DNA from: Ilumatobacteraceae bacterium
Lineage (GTDB): Bacteria; Actinomycetota; Acidimicrobiia; Acidimicrobiales; Ilumatobacteraceae
Direction of reading: 5' to 3'
Assembly (NCBI GenBank): GCA_009691255.1
Contig: SHUT01000013.1
Location: forward strand, 1-44,331
Length of the DNA: 44,331 nt
Shown one piece after another: positions 18,832 through 26,977 of the stretch. The position numbers were made by a program, and so were the translations under genes. How positions within the stretch are numbered: position 1 is the stretch's first letter; every line of letters begins with the position of its first letter. The notes under the pieces are model-generated. The model had not been told where the DNA came from. It worked only from the letters and a program-made list of their open reading frames with translations, and searched no databases.

Positions 18832-19761
18832 TTATTCTGGAGATGTCCACGCCCCTCGTGTTGTAGCAAGACCATCCTCGAACGATGTAAACGGTGACCA
18901 CCCCAACTGAATACGCGCCCGAACCGGTGATACGGCCAGACGAACGATGTCGCTTGGGCGCGCGGCGCTGCTACGCGGAGTTAACCCGGTGGTGCCAGCG
19001 ATTGCCTTCCAGACATCCCGAACGGTGAGTTGTTCACCGGTGCCAACATTGACCACCAGTCCCCCAGCACGGTCGATGGCTCGCACCAATGCATCAACAA
19101 CATCGTCAATAAAAATAAAATCACGACTTTGTTTTCCGGATCCGTGCAATACAGGAGCATGGCCATTCATATGCGCATCAATAAAAGCCGCGACGACTCC
19201 ATCTTTTGCTCGTTGGCGCGGACCATACACATGGCCAGTGGCTAACACCGTGTATTCAACGGCAGAAAGATCCCGATAAACGCTGTGCGCATCCGCAATT
19301 GAGCGAGCGACAATCTCTGGAATAGACCGCGACTCAGACATATGACCTTCTTTGATTGGCAGGTCACGCACTGCTACTTCACCGTATAAAAGTTTGGCCG
19401 GAAGCGTGGTGATTACTTTTGACACTCCTGCTATGCGTGCTGCCTCCAGTACAGCAATTGCACTTGCCATTGCTGCTATTGCTCCGTTCGTTTGCGAGTT
19501 TGATGGAGCAAACATATTCAACAAAAAAATCACATCAGGTCGCCGCAAAGTAACTAGTTCTGCGAATGAATCACCCAAAATATCGACATGTTGGAATTTA
19601 AGTTTTCCGCCTGCTTGCCGAGCATTAGCCAAATTGCCAAGTGATCCAGACGAGAGATTGTCGACAACATCAATTTCACTACCTTGCGCAAGAAGGCGAT
19701 CAACAAGGTGTGAGCCAACAAAGCCTGCGCCACCGCACACCATGATGCGAGATTGAGTCAT
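18832..19761 (-). CDS. NAD-dependent epimerase/dehydratase-like SDR with degenerate active site
   Basis: A 309-residue extended short-chain dehydrogenase. It has an intact cofactor loop GGAGFVGSH (residues 10-18), DNLSSG after strand 2, VYGPRQR in the substrate region and DFIFIDDVVDAL, all typical of nucleotide-sugar epimerases. The catalytic positions look wrong. Where family members have SPYGxSK, this protein reads SIPEIVAR (146-153), and the preceding Ser/Thr-containing strand reads TTLPAKLLYG. So the usual Tyr and Lys appear to be lost. It may bind a nucleotide sugar without the normal chemistry, or use other residues. The ATG at 19761 starts just before the cofactor loop. It lies 10 bp downstream of the nucleotidyltransferase in an envelope operon. 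Confidence 0.82.
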   Translation of the reverse strand: MTQSRIMVCGGAGFVGSHLVDRLLAQGSEIDVVDNLSSGSLGNLANARQAGGKLKFQHVDILGDSFAELVTLRRPDVIFLLNMFAPSNSQTNGAIAAMASAIAVLEAARIAGVSKVITTLPAKLLYGEVAVRDLPIKEGHMSESRSIPEIVARSIADAHSVYRDLSAVEYTVLATGHVYGPRQRAKDGVVAAFIDAHMNGHAPVLHGSGKQSRDFIFIDDVVDALVRAIDRAGGLVVNVGTGEQLTVRDVWKAIAGTTGLTPRSSAARPSDIVRLAVSPVRARIQLGWSPFTSFEDGLATTRGAWTSPE

Positions 19762-19771
19762 GTAACTATTC

Positions 19772-20773
19772 TCACAGAGTCGCAGGGTCCGGAATCTTCT
19801 CTGCAACATGTGTAGTGCCAAAGTCAACTCGTCCGTCAACCCCAATGACACAATCTGTCACGGTGGCTCGCTCTCCAATATGACCCATCACAATGCTGGC
19901 CTCGACGCGTGCGCCATCGTCAACTACAGCACCAGGCAGCAAAACCGAGTTGGAGATTATTGCTCCGGCTCCGATTCGACAACCATCGCCCACCACTGAG
20001 CGCGTGATCACCGCGGTGCCAGCAATGTGTGCTTGAGCCGCAATTGAGGCAAGTATGCGAGAACGACTTCCGTCAATCAGGTCTAAATTGGCCGACAAAT
20101 AGTTCTCGGGTCTGCCAGTGTCGATCCAGTAATCATCTGTCGACATGGCGTATAGCGCACCCTTGGCCACCAACGTCGGAAACACGACGCGTTCAACTGA
20201 GAGCGGCTGGTCAAGGGGAATATAATCAAGGATGGACGGCTCAAGAACATAGGTTCCGGCATTGACTGCACGACTTGTTGTCTCATGAGGTTGGGGCTTT
20301 TCAACAAAACGCTGTACGACTCCGTGGTCGTTTGTTTCAACAACTCCATATTGCGATGGATCGTCAACAGAAGTTAGATGCAGTGTTGCGACTGCGCCGT
20401 GTTGCCGATGAAAGTCCACTAACGCCGAGACATCTAGATCAGTGAGAATGTCTCCGTTAACGACAATAAAAGTTTCGTTGATCTGAGCAAAGCGTGCAGC
20501 AAATCCGATTGCACCGGCTGTGTCCATGGGCTGTGGTTCTACGGCATAACGAAGCGACACACCGGCACACACGCCGTCTGGAAACGCTGTCAGAAACGGC
20601 TCAGGTTTGAATCCCAGTGCTAAAACAACTTCTGTCACTCCAGCCATACTCAGTGCAGCGATTACATGCTCAAGCAATGACACATTTGCCACAGGCAATA
20701 GCGACTTTGGTATTGTGAATGTCAGCGGCCTCAGCCGGGTTCCAAAACCTCCGACCAGAATAACCGCGCGCAT
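19772..20773 (-). CDS. Sugar-1-phosphate nucleotidyltransferase (mannose-1-phosphate guanylyltransferase-like)
   Basis: Activates a hexose-1-phosphate with NTP. The 333-residue protein begins with the pyrophosphorylase signature GGFGTRLRPLT and PKSLLPVAN. It continues with VVNGDILTDLD (metal-binding aspartate), VEKP and DYWIDTGRPENYL, and ends in a left-handed beta-helix of hexapeptide repeats from about residue 245 (AHIAGTAVI, CRIGAGAIIS, AVVDDGARVE). This resembles the actinobacterial enzyme that supplies GDP-mannose and lies near fbiAB in mycobacteria. Together with the phosphomannomutase at 2394 it would feed Gmd. Sugar and nucleotide specificity are inferred from context; a glucose-1-phosphate enzyme is possible. 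Its ATG overlaps the stop of the upstream gene as TAATG. Confidence 0.88.
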   Translation of the reverse strand: MRAVILVGGFGTRLRPLTFTIPKSLLPVANVSLLEHVIAALSMAGVTEVVLALGFKPEPFLTAFPDGVCAGVSLRYAVEPQPMDTAGAIGFAARFAQINETFIVVNGDILTDLDVSALVDFHRQHGAVATLHLTSVDDPSQYGVVETNDHGVVQRFVEKPQPHETTSRAVNAGTYVLEPSILDYIPLDQPLSVERVVFPTLVAKGALYAMSTDDYWIDTGRPENYLSANLDLIDGSRSRILASIAAQAHIAGTAVITRSVVGDGCRIGAGAIISNSVLLPGAVVDDGARVEASIVMGHIGERATVTDCVIGVDGRVDFGTTHVAEKIPDPATL

Positions 20774-21612
20774 TATCCGCTCGTAGTTGAAGTGACGCCG
20801 GCGACTGTTGTCTGTGTAGCTTCGGCGACTGTTGTCTGTGTAGCTTCGGCGACTGTTGTCTGTGTAGCTTCGGCGACTGTTGTTGTAGTAATGCCTCCCG
20901 TGTCTTTGGCACCAAGTTCAGGCAAATTAACGGCAGTCTCAGGAATCGGCACATCGGCGTCAGCGGCGACATAGGCAATAGTGATAGCCATTCCATCTTT
21001 TTTAATCCGAATATTGTCAAAGTCGGTGATGAAAAGTTTCTTCTGTGCAGGATCGTCGTATTGATCCCAGACAACAACTTTGACTACAGCATCAACGGTT
21101 TTTCCCTTGGCATCTTTGCACTTATCAACTTTGACGTCATACGTGACACCGTCATTTTGATCGGCAGGAAAAACGATTTTGTTTTTCGTTACTGATAGTC
21201 CATACACGTCAAAGAACACACTAAGTTTGGCGCGGTTTCCCGAGGCCAAGGCAGATGGATGCCAGTGAAGCACGCCGTCGTCGTGGCTATGAATTCCGTA
21301 CTTGACGAAGTTCGGATCAAGTGGCTCTTCTCTGTTGCCCGCTAGTTTTTCAAGAAATTTTCCGTCGTTGGTGCTTTGAGATGGATCTGCACACTTGTAT
21401 AAACCATATGCGACATGCCAGTGGTCGTTGGCCGTTGGTGGCGTGTTCTTGCTTGGCGCAGACTGCCGTGAATAGGCAATTAACACAAACCCCACCACCA
21501 AAATGACAGCCATGACAGCAGGAAACAATGTTCCACCCTGAAACCGAACTTTTTTGCCCTTGCCCTTTTGCGCTAGCCGAGCCACACGTTTTGCAGATGA
21601 TCCATTAGCCAT
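20773..21612 (-). CDS. Membrane-anchored His-rich conserved hypothetical protein with variable C-terminal tail
   Basis: A 279-residue protein with a basic N-terminus (KKVRF), one transmembrane helix at about 30-47, and an extracytoplasmic domain. That domain carries conserved-looking histidines and a cysteine: HWH (64-66), C74, GIHSH (106-110) and LHWH (115-118). The spacing suggests a metal site, but this is inference. I recall related DHWHxAYGxYxC...GIHTHGDGxIHxHP proteins in actinobacteria without an assigned function. The C-terminus holds three exact copies of EATQTTVA, encoded by a 24-bp tandem repeat. The gene sits between the WbuB-like glycosyltransferase (8-bp overlap) and the nucleotidyltransferase (1-bp overlap), so it is tightly built into a glycan operon. 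Confidence 0.6.
   Translation of the reverse strand: MANGSSAKRVARLAQKGKGKKVRFQGGTLFPAVMAVILVVGFVLIAYSRQSAPSKNTPPTANDHWHVAYGLYKCADPSQSTNDGKFLEKLAGNREEPLDPNFVKYGIHSHDDGVLHWHPSALASGNRAKLSVFFDVYGLSVTKNKIVFPADQNDGVTYDVKVDKCKDAKGKTVDAVVKVVVWDQYDDPAQKKLFITDFDNIRIKKDGMAITIAYVAADADVPIPETAVNLPELGAKDTGGITTTTVAEATQTTVAEATQTTVAEATQTTVAGVTSTTSG
20799..20890. repeat. 24-bp coding tandem repeat, three perfect copies plus partial fourth
   Basis: Perfect units at 20799-20822, 20823-20846 and 20847-20870, with a partial unit to 20890. Each encodes eight residues (EATQTTVA) of the Thr-rich tail. Exact identity at the DNA level, including third positions, points to recent slippage or recombination and likely copy-number variation. 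Confidence 0.9.
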
Positions 21613-22879
21613 GAAGGAAAGAGGCTACAAGGCGATTCGTCACCATACTGAGCAATTCAACATACATCTTTGCCACAGCCTCGGCAGAGACATGCGATTC
21701 CGCCCACTCACGACCTGATTTACCCATACTTTGTGCCACTGCAGGGTCGTCTACTAAACGCGTCAGAGCACCGATAAAGGCTGGTGCATCATCTGGGGCA
21801 ACACAGAGTCCGCCACCGCTGTCTGCCAAAATTCGCGGTACTTCTGTGTCTAGATCAATCGCAGCGACGATGGCACGACCTGCAGCCAAGATGCTGTATG
21901 TCTTGGAAGGAACACTGACCGCACCGAGCCCTGCATGAAGTGGGACCACATGAATATCGGCACTAGCCAAGACTTCAGGTAGTCGCTGATGCGGTTGGTA
22001 TTGACCGAAGCGAATATTTGATAGTCCGATTGCCTGCACCTGCAATGCGTCTTTGGCGCTTCCGCCTCCGTTGATGACAAAAGTGACATGCGGCATCTGA
22101 CGCGCTGCTTCAATCAAAAGTTCGAGTGACTGTGAAAAACCGACGTTGCCGGCATACATCACTACTGGCTCGGCACCGATAGATAGTTCTTTGCGATAGG
22201 CGGTCATGCGATCAAGCGGACGAATGGCATCGGCATCGACAAAATTTGGAATCACCACTACTCGGTTGCGTGCTGCGATTTTCATCTTTGCTTGAACATT
22301 GCGTTGCAAGTCCTGTGACAACACAACAACCTTGCGTGCACGGTGATAGCTCACTGTCTCTAATTTTTTGGCGAACGCGATGACGACGGGGTTTGTAATC
22401 GCACCAGTCGCGACTGCGGCATCCGGAAAAACATCCTGAATATTAAAAATAAGCGGAGCCCGACGAATAACACTTGCACACCAACCAGTCAGTCCAAGCG
22501 TAAGTGGTGGAGACATTGCAAACACGGCATGAACGCGGCGGTGAATACCCCCAGCAAACAATGCACTGATCCCGGCGAGCATACTGAAGGCGATAAAACC
22601 AAATGCGCGGCGTAACAGGCCCTGTTTGTTTTTTCCCGGAAACGGATGCACGTGGGTAATCGACCCCCACGGGGTGCGTTCACGCCGAATAAGCCGACCA
22701 GTCCAGCCAGATTCAATCTCATGGTTTCGATACCACGGGAGCGCAGTAACAACATGAACTTCAATATTAAATTTTACGAGTTCAGCCACGATTTGGGTCA
22801 TGACGTCTCCAGTCGGTGCAGTGTCTGGCGCAAAGTGCGGACACAGAACAACAAGTCGCATCGTTGGTGCAGTCTTCAT
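21605..22879 (-). CDS. GT4 glycosyltransferase, WbuB-like
   Basis: A 424-residue GT-B fold retaining glycosyltransferase. The N-terminal domain starts VVLCPHFAPDTAPTGDVM and has TALPWYRNHEI, a pattern I associate with WbuB-type enzymes that transfer N-acetyl-fucosamine-like sugars. A hydrophobic stretch near residues 93-113 suggests membrane association. The C-terminal domain has the NVGFSQSLELLIEA donor-site strand and VPSKTYSILAAGRAIVA in the nucleotide-sugar-binding region. The ATG at 22879 overlaps the upstream GT gene stop by 4 bp. It is the third of three consecutive GT4 genes. Sugar specificity is not proven; the nearby gmd and fcl make a fucose-type donor plausible. Confidence 0.85.
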   Translation of the reverse strand: MKTAPTMRLVVLCPHFAPDTAPTGDVMTQIVAELVKFNIEVHVVTALPWYRNHEIESGWTGRLIRRERTPWGSITHVHPFPGKNKQGLLRRAFGFIAFSMLAGISALFAGGIHRRVHAVFAMSPPLTLGLTGWCASVIRRAPLIFNIQDVFPDAAVATGAITNPVVIAFAKKLETVSYHRARKVVVLSQDLQRNVQAKMKIAARNRVVVIPNFVDADAIRPLDRMTAYRKELSIGAEPVVMYAGNVGFSQSLELLIEAARQMPHVTFVINGGGSAKDALQVQAIGLSNIRFGQYQPHQRLPEVLASADIHVVPLHAGLGAVSVPSKTYSILAAGRAIVAAIDLDTEVPRILADSGGGLCVAPDDAPAFIGALTRLVDDPAVAQSMGKSGREWAESHVSAEAVAKMYVELLSMVTNRLVASFLHG

Positions 22880-23997
22880 GTCAGGGCCTCGCGATACACC
22901 TGCACGAGTGCGGCTGCTGAACGTTGAGCCGTAAACCATGCCGCGCGAGTTTGACCCGCCGACGATAATTCATCGCGTCTTGCCCGCACCGCAACCAAAG
23001 CATCCGCCCATGATTGGATATCAAGGGGCAACACGATTCCGGCGTCGCCAACTACTTCGGGGAGGCTCGTTCGATTGCTGCACACAACGGGTACTCCAAG
23101 AGTCATCGCTTCAACCACGGGTGCGCCAAAGCCTTCATACTCAGATGGAAACACAACAGCGTCTGCCATCGCAATCAGGCCATCACGCTCACTAGACAAG
23201 ATGTAACCCGTGCGCACTACTCGTTGCTCAAGTCCCAGTGCTGACACCATCTGCATCACATCAGCCTCGGCATGGCCTTGAGAACCTGTTAGCACTAGTC
23301 GCAGTGTCGGGTCAGACCACACCGCATAATCAGAAGCCAGTAACTGCAATAAAAACCGATGGTTCTTGTGTGGGTGTGTGATGGCGGGATACACGATAAC
23401 TGGACCGGTGCCGAGTGAATACTTGCGCCGCAATGTATCTGGTGATGCCGCGTTGACTCCGAGTTGTTTTTCCATCCCGTGTGGAACAACATGAATTTTA
23501 TTGGACTCAACACCCAAATGCTGGACCAAACTGTTGGCCACAAATTGGGAAGGGACTGCGATTCGTGTCGCTCGTTTTGCTGACGATGGAACGACCGTAC
23601 GCAAATACCGCAATTTGAACGATTTGACATAATGCGGGTACTCCGCCCACTGAATATCGTGCACGGTCAATACGGACGGTTTGCCTTGGGCGCGAGGCAA
23701 TGTGCCGCCGCCATGATGCATCAACTCAACAGAGCGCGACACTATTGGCAACCACGAGTGCTCGAGTGCAACTCGCACTGCTCGAGTTACGCACTCTGAT
23801 GGGGCTTCAATAACTGGAAATTCTTTTGCGATGTGCTTGTGTCGCTCGCTAAATCCCTGAGGAGCAAAGACTCGCAATTCAAACTCGTGATCATTATCAC
23901 TAAGCCCTAACAACTGCCGTACAAGATAGTCCTCACTACCTCCCACCCCTGGCCTGCACCACAACAGGTTCATTCCCACTTCTACACGACGCGTCAT
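22876..23997 (-). CDS. GT4 family glycosyltransferase
   Basis: A 373-residue GT-B glycosyltransferase. The N-terminal acceptor domain has the glycine-rich loop PGVGGSEDYL (16-25) and LTVHDIQWAEYP. The C-terminal donor domain has YPAITHPHKNH, the GYILSSERDGLIAMADAVV region and the EX7E motif in EGFGAPVVEAM, which contacts the nucleotide sugar in this family. The length is normal. It overlaps both neighbours by 4 bp, in an operon that also encodes two more GT4 enzymes. The PAITHPHKN pattern is frequent in mannosyltransferases and rhamnosyltransferases of O-antigen-like glycans, so I can only say a hexose is likely. Confidence 0.9.
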   Translation of the reverse strand: MTRRVEVGMNLLWCRPGVGGSEDYLVRQLLGLSDNDHEFELRVFAPQGFSERHKHIAKEFPVIEAPSECVTRAVRVALEHSWLPIVSRSVELMHHGGGTLPRAQGKPSVLTVHDIQWAEYPHYVKSFKLRYLRTVVPSSAKRATRIAVPSQFVANSLVQHLGVESNKIHVVPHGMEKQLGVNAASPDTLRRKYSLGTGPVIVYPAITHPHKNHRFLLQLLASDYAVWSDPTLRLVLTGSQGHAEADVMQMVSALGLEQRVVRTGYILSSERDGLIAMADAVVFPSEYEGFGAPVVEAMTLGVPVVCSNRTSLPEVVGDAGIVLPLDIQSWADALVAVRARRDELSSAGQTRAAWFTAQRSAAALVQVYREALT

Positions 23998-25073
23998 AGC
24001 GCCAACACCTGGGAATACACGTCATGAGTAAGTGCAGCGGTTTGTTGCCATGACATTGTTGCTGCATGCACGCGACCAAGATGACTAAGTTCATCGTGAC
24101 GCGCAAGCACCTGACGCAAACCGTTGGCAATTGATTCGATATCTAACGGATCAACCAAGACTGCCGCAGTACCAGCGACTTCTTCTGTGCTTGTACCACG
24201 AGATGTCAATACCGGAGTTCCGTGCATCATCGCCTCAAGAATTGGAAGACCAAACCCTTCCATAATTGACGGATAGCACAGTGCTTGTGCTCCTGCATAC
24301 AGAGCCACTAGATCAGCCGCTGGTATGTGACCCAGAAAAATAATCTTTTCTGATGCAACTGGTGTCACATCACCCCAACCAGGCGCACCCACAATGACGA
24401 GTGGTGGTGGATCTGTCATCAATGCATGAGCCTGAACCAGCCTCGTAAGATTTTTACGAGGCTCAAGAGTGCCAACAAATAATAAATAGTCAGTGGGCAA
24501 CGAGTATGCAGTGCGCACTTGCTGTACATCAGATGGTCTCACTTGAACTTCGCGCACTCCGAGCGGAACATGATGAAGTAATGATGCCGAAAATCCAGCG
24601 TCAATACAATCAGCCATGGTTGCACGCGACGAACAAAGCACCGCCACGGCATTTTTTTTGAGAATGTTAAGACTTCGTCGAAATACCTTGTTTCCTCGCG
24701 CCGTAAAAAACTCAGGGTGATGCAAGAAGGCAAGGTCGTGCAGTGTCACTACGAGTGGTCGTGTTGTTGCTGGCGCAATGATTGTCGTGGCATGCACCAG
24801 ATCGATCGCGTCTACTACCGACTCCACTTTTGGCCATGACAATCGCAGCCATGACTCATAGAGGAGCGGTCCACCACACGGCAGATACTGCATCTTGATC
24901 GGTGGTTCGAACCCGTCCGTTGCACCACCTCGATGGCGCCCTGCAACCCCAATCAATTCAAGATCTGGCAACTCCTGTAGGGCCCGCGCAGCCTCCAGGG
25001 CAGCCACCGCAGTCCCCCCAGGCACACGGTGCCAACATTGCTCAAGGGTATAGGCGACACGCACGGCTCTCAT
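23994..25073 (-). CDS. GT4 family glycosyltransferase (mannosyltransferase-like)
   Basis: A 359-residue GT-B glycosyltransferase and the first gene of the minus-strand envelope operon ending at 18832. The N-terminal loop reads VPGGTAVAALE, with TLHDLAFLHHPEFF in the acceptor domain. The donor domain has FVGTLEPRKNL, GHIPAADLVALY and the EX7E motif in EGFGLPILEAM. The TLEPRKN pattern is common in mannosyltransferases acting on lipid-linked glycans, which would suit GDP-mannose made by neighbours; this is inference. It starts 30 bp from the divergent fcl gene. Unlike most lead genes in the window, it shows no TANNNT at the leaderless spacing, so its promoter is unclear. Confidence 0.9.
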   Translation of the reverse strand: MRAVRVAYTLEQCWHRVPGGTAVAALEAARALQELPDLELIGVAGRHRGGATDGFEPPIKMQYLPCGGPLLYESWLRLSWPKVESVVDAIDLVHATTIIAPATTRPLVVTLHDLAFLHHPEFFTARGNKVFRRSLNILKKNAVAVLCSSRATMADCIDAGFSASLLHHVPLGVREVQVRPSDVQQVRTAYSLPTDYLLFVGTLEPRKNLTRLVQAHALMTDPPPLVIVGAPGWGDVTPVASEKIIFLGHIPAADLVALYAGAQALCYPSIMEGFGLPILEAMMHGTPVLTSRGTSTEEVAGTAAVLVDPLDIESIANGLRQVLARHDELSHLGRVHAATMSWQQTAALTHDVYSQVLAL

Positions 25074-25090
25074 TCTGACCGCTCCCGCTC

Positions 25091-25096
25091 TACGCT
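25091..25096 (+). promoter_or_regulatory. -10 element of fcl, leaderless type
   Basis: TACGCT, 7 nt, then ATG at 25104. It lies in the 30-bp gap between the divergent GT4 gene and fcl, so both promoters must overlap the other gene's 5' end. Confidence 0.5.
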
Positions 25097-25103
25097 TGCA
25101 CTC

Positions 25104-26063
25104 ATGTCGTCATTCTGGACCAATCGCCCTGTTCTTGTTACTGGTGGCCATGGGTTCCTGGGCCGTGTGGTCGTGCATCTTTTAGAGTCGGCCGGAGCCG
25201 TCGTTGCTGCACCCACACATCAAGCCTATGACCTCACCGTGCCAGGTGTCTCAGAAAAGATGCTGGCTCACTACGCGCCAACGCATGTAATTCATCTTGC
25301 TGCCCGCGTGGGTGGTATCGGATACAACCAGGTCGCACCTGCGCCTTTGTATCTCGACAACTTGATGATGGGCACTCATGTTATTGAGGCCGCTCGCACG
25401 TTTGGCGTAGAAAAAACTGTCTTGCTCGGAACAGTCTGCAGTTATCCCAAATTCACTCCAGTGCCCTTTGCTGAAGCATCCCTCTGGGACGGTTATCCAG
25501 AAGAAACAAATGCGCCATACGGAATCGCCAAAAAAGCACATCTGATTCATGCTCAAGTAAACGCTGCTCAGTACGGACAAAAGTTTGCTTACTTGATTCC
25601 GACGAATCTTTACGGACCAGGTGACAAGTTTCATCCATCGGTATCACATGTCATTCCGGCACTGATTAAAAAATGTGTTGAAGCTCGCGAATCTGGTGCC
25701 GACACAATTGATGTCTGGGGTACTGGTGCTGCAAGTCGTGAATATCTTTATGTCGCCGACGCAGCAGCAGCAATTCTTTTGGCTGCTGAACTTTATGATG
25801 GAACAGATCCCATCAATCTCGGAACCGACCAAGAAATAACAATTCGTCAAACAGTCGAGGCGATTGCCACAATAACTAATTTTGCAGGCGATGTCGTGTG
25901 GGATGCGAGCAAACCTGACGGCCAACCTCGGCGCCGCATCGACCCAACTCGCGCCCACAACACACTTGGGTGGCGAGCCAACATGGACTTTCAACAAGGC
26001 TTGCGCAACACCGTGGACTGGTATCTTGCGCATCGGCAGATAGCTGAAGCGGAACCGACCTAG
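25104..26063 (+). CDS. fcl: GDP-L-fucose synthase
   Basis: Epimerises and reduces GDP-4-keto-6-deoxy-mannose, the Gmd product, to GDP-L-fucose using NADPH. The 319-residue SDR has the cofactor loop GGHGFLGR (14-21), VGGIGYN (69-75), the family-specific GTVCSYP with S113, and EETNAPYGIAKK with the Y139/K143 pair. PTNLYGPGDKFHP is also diagnostic of the Fcl/WcaG family. The start at 25104 gives the expected distance to the cofactor loop and lies 7 nt after TACGCT. A longer frame from 25029 would run into the divergent glycosyltransferase. It is a single gene, followed by 63 bp of spacer and the rhomboid promoter. Confidence 0.95.
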   Translation: MSSFWTNRPVLVTGGHGFLGRVVVHLLESAGAVVAAPTHQAYDLTVPGVSEKMLAHYAPTHVIHLAARVGGIGYNQVAPAPLYLDNLMMGTHVIEAARTFGVEKTVLLGTVCSYPKFTPVPFAEASLWDGYPEETNAPYGIAKKAHLIHAQVNAAQYGQKFAYLIPTNLYGPGDKFHPSVSHVIPALIKKCVEARESGADTIDVWGTGAASREYLYVADAAAAILLAAELYDGTDPINLGTDQEITIRQTVEAIATITNFAGDVVWDASKPDGQPRRRIDPTRAHNTLGWRANMDFQQGLRNTVDWYLAHRQIAEAEPT

Positions 26064-26114
26064 ATCGTCTTGACTTTTGCAGACATGTCACAGTCGTGCG
26101 AGTTGCGCGCGTCC

Positions 26115-26120
26115 TACACT
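26115..26120 (+). promoter_or_regulatory. -10 element of rhomboid gene, leaderless type
   Basis: TACACT, 6 nt, then GTG at 26127. The spacer from fcl (26064-26126) shows no terminator hairpin that I can support. Confidence 0.55.
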
Positions 26121-26126
26121 TGAGTC

Positions 26127-26966
26127 GTGTCGCTCCCCCCACCCACACTGCCTAGTTGCTATCGACACCCAAGTCGTTTTACGGGCAGACATTGCACTCG
26201 CTGCGGTCGGCCTGCCTGTGTCGACTGTTTGGTGCAAGCCGACATCGGTTCTCGGTGCGTTGGGTGCGTGCGTGAGTTGCAACCAAGTTTACGAACTCGT
26301 GCCCAGTTCTGGAACGCCGGACAGCAAGGTGTAATCACTCGCATTTTGATCAGTATCAATGCACTGGTATTTATGTGGATCATCGCCGGCGGATCACAAG
26401 GTTCACTGATGGGTGGATCAATCAATCAACACCACTTTGATTTGGGACTAGCACAAGATTTTTTGCGCCAAGGCGAGTGGTACCGCATGGTGACAGCAGG
26501 GTTTTTGCATTTTGGCCTTTTTCACATTGGCATGAACATGCTGCTGTTGTATCAACTCGGAAACCTCCTTGAACCAATTTTGGGTCGCGGTAAATTCACA
26601 TTGCTGTATTTTGCGGCATTGGTAGGTGGTTCTGCGGGAGCAATTATCTCAAGCCCAAATGGCCTAACAGGTGGTGCTTCAGGAGCAGTCTTTGGATTAA
26701 TGACCGCTGCTGCCGTTGTTTTGCATCAGCGCGGAATCAATCCGATGCAAACAGGTCTTGGTGCCACACTGGTGCTTAACTTGGTGATCACGTTTGCGAT
26801 TCCGGGTATTTCTGTTGGTGGCCATGTTGGTGGTGCACTCGTTGGAGCGGGTGTTAGTTGGGTGATGGTTGAACCAAATTGGAAACGCTCAATGCCGTGG
26901 CTGTCTTGGGCTGCTCCGGTGGTTGCCATTGTCGGCGCATTTCTTGTCGCCAACATGACGTTGTAG
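26127..26966 (+). CDS. Rhomboid intramembrane serine protease with N-terminal zinc finger
   Basis: A 279-residue integral membrane protease that should cleave transmembrane helices. Residues about 11-48 form a B-box-like zinc-binding segment with CYRHP, CTRC, CVDC and CVGC cysteines. Then come six helices, with the rhomboid landmarks GEWYRMVTAGFLHFGLFHIGMNM, the catalytic serine in GGASGAVFG and the histidine in GGHVGGALVG. An N-terminal zinc finger is common in actinobacterial rhomboids. The GTG start is supported by TACACT 6 nt upstream, with no SD. It is convergent with the FmdB-like gene 11 bp away. The substrate is unknown. Confidence 0.95.
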   Translation: MSLPPPTLPSCYRHPSRFTGRHCTRCGRPACVDCLVQADIGSRCVGCVRELQPSLRTRAQFWNAGQQGVITRILISINALVFMWIIAGGSQGSLMGGSINQHHFDLGLAQDFLRQGEWYRMVTAGFLHFGLFHIGMNMLLLYQLGNLLEPILGRGKFTLLYFAALVGGSAGAIISSPNGLTGGASGAVFGLMTAAAVVLHQRGINPMQTGLGATLVLNLVITFAIPGISVGGHVGGALVGAGVSWVMVEPNWKRSMPWLSWAAPVVAIVGAFLVANMTL

Positions 26967-26977
26967 TGCCGTCTTGT

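Noticed and set aside
24904-24914. Second GGTTCGAACCC T-arm-like sequence
   Set aside because: It encodes Gly-Phe-Glu-Pro in a GT4 gene; no cloverleaf can be folded around it.
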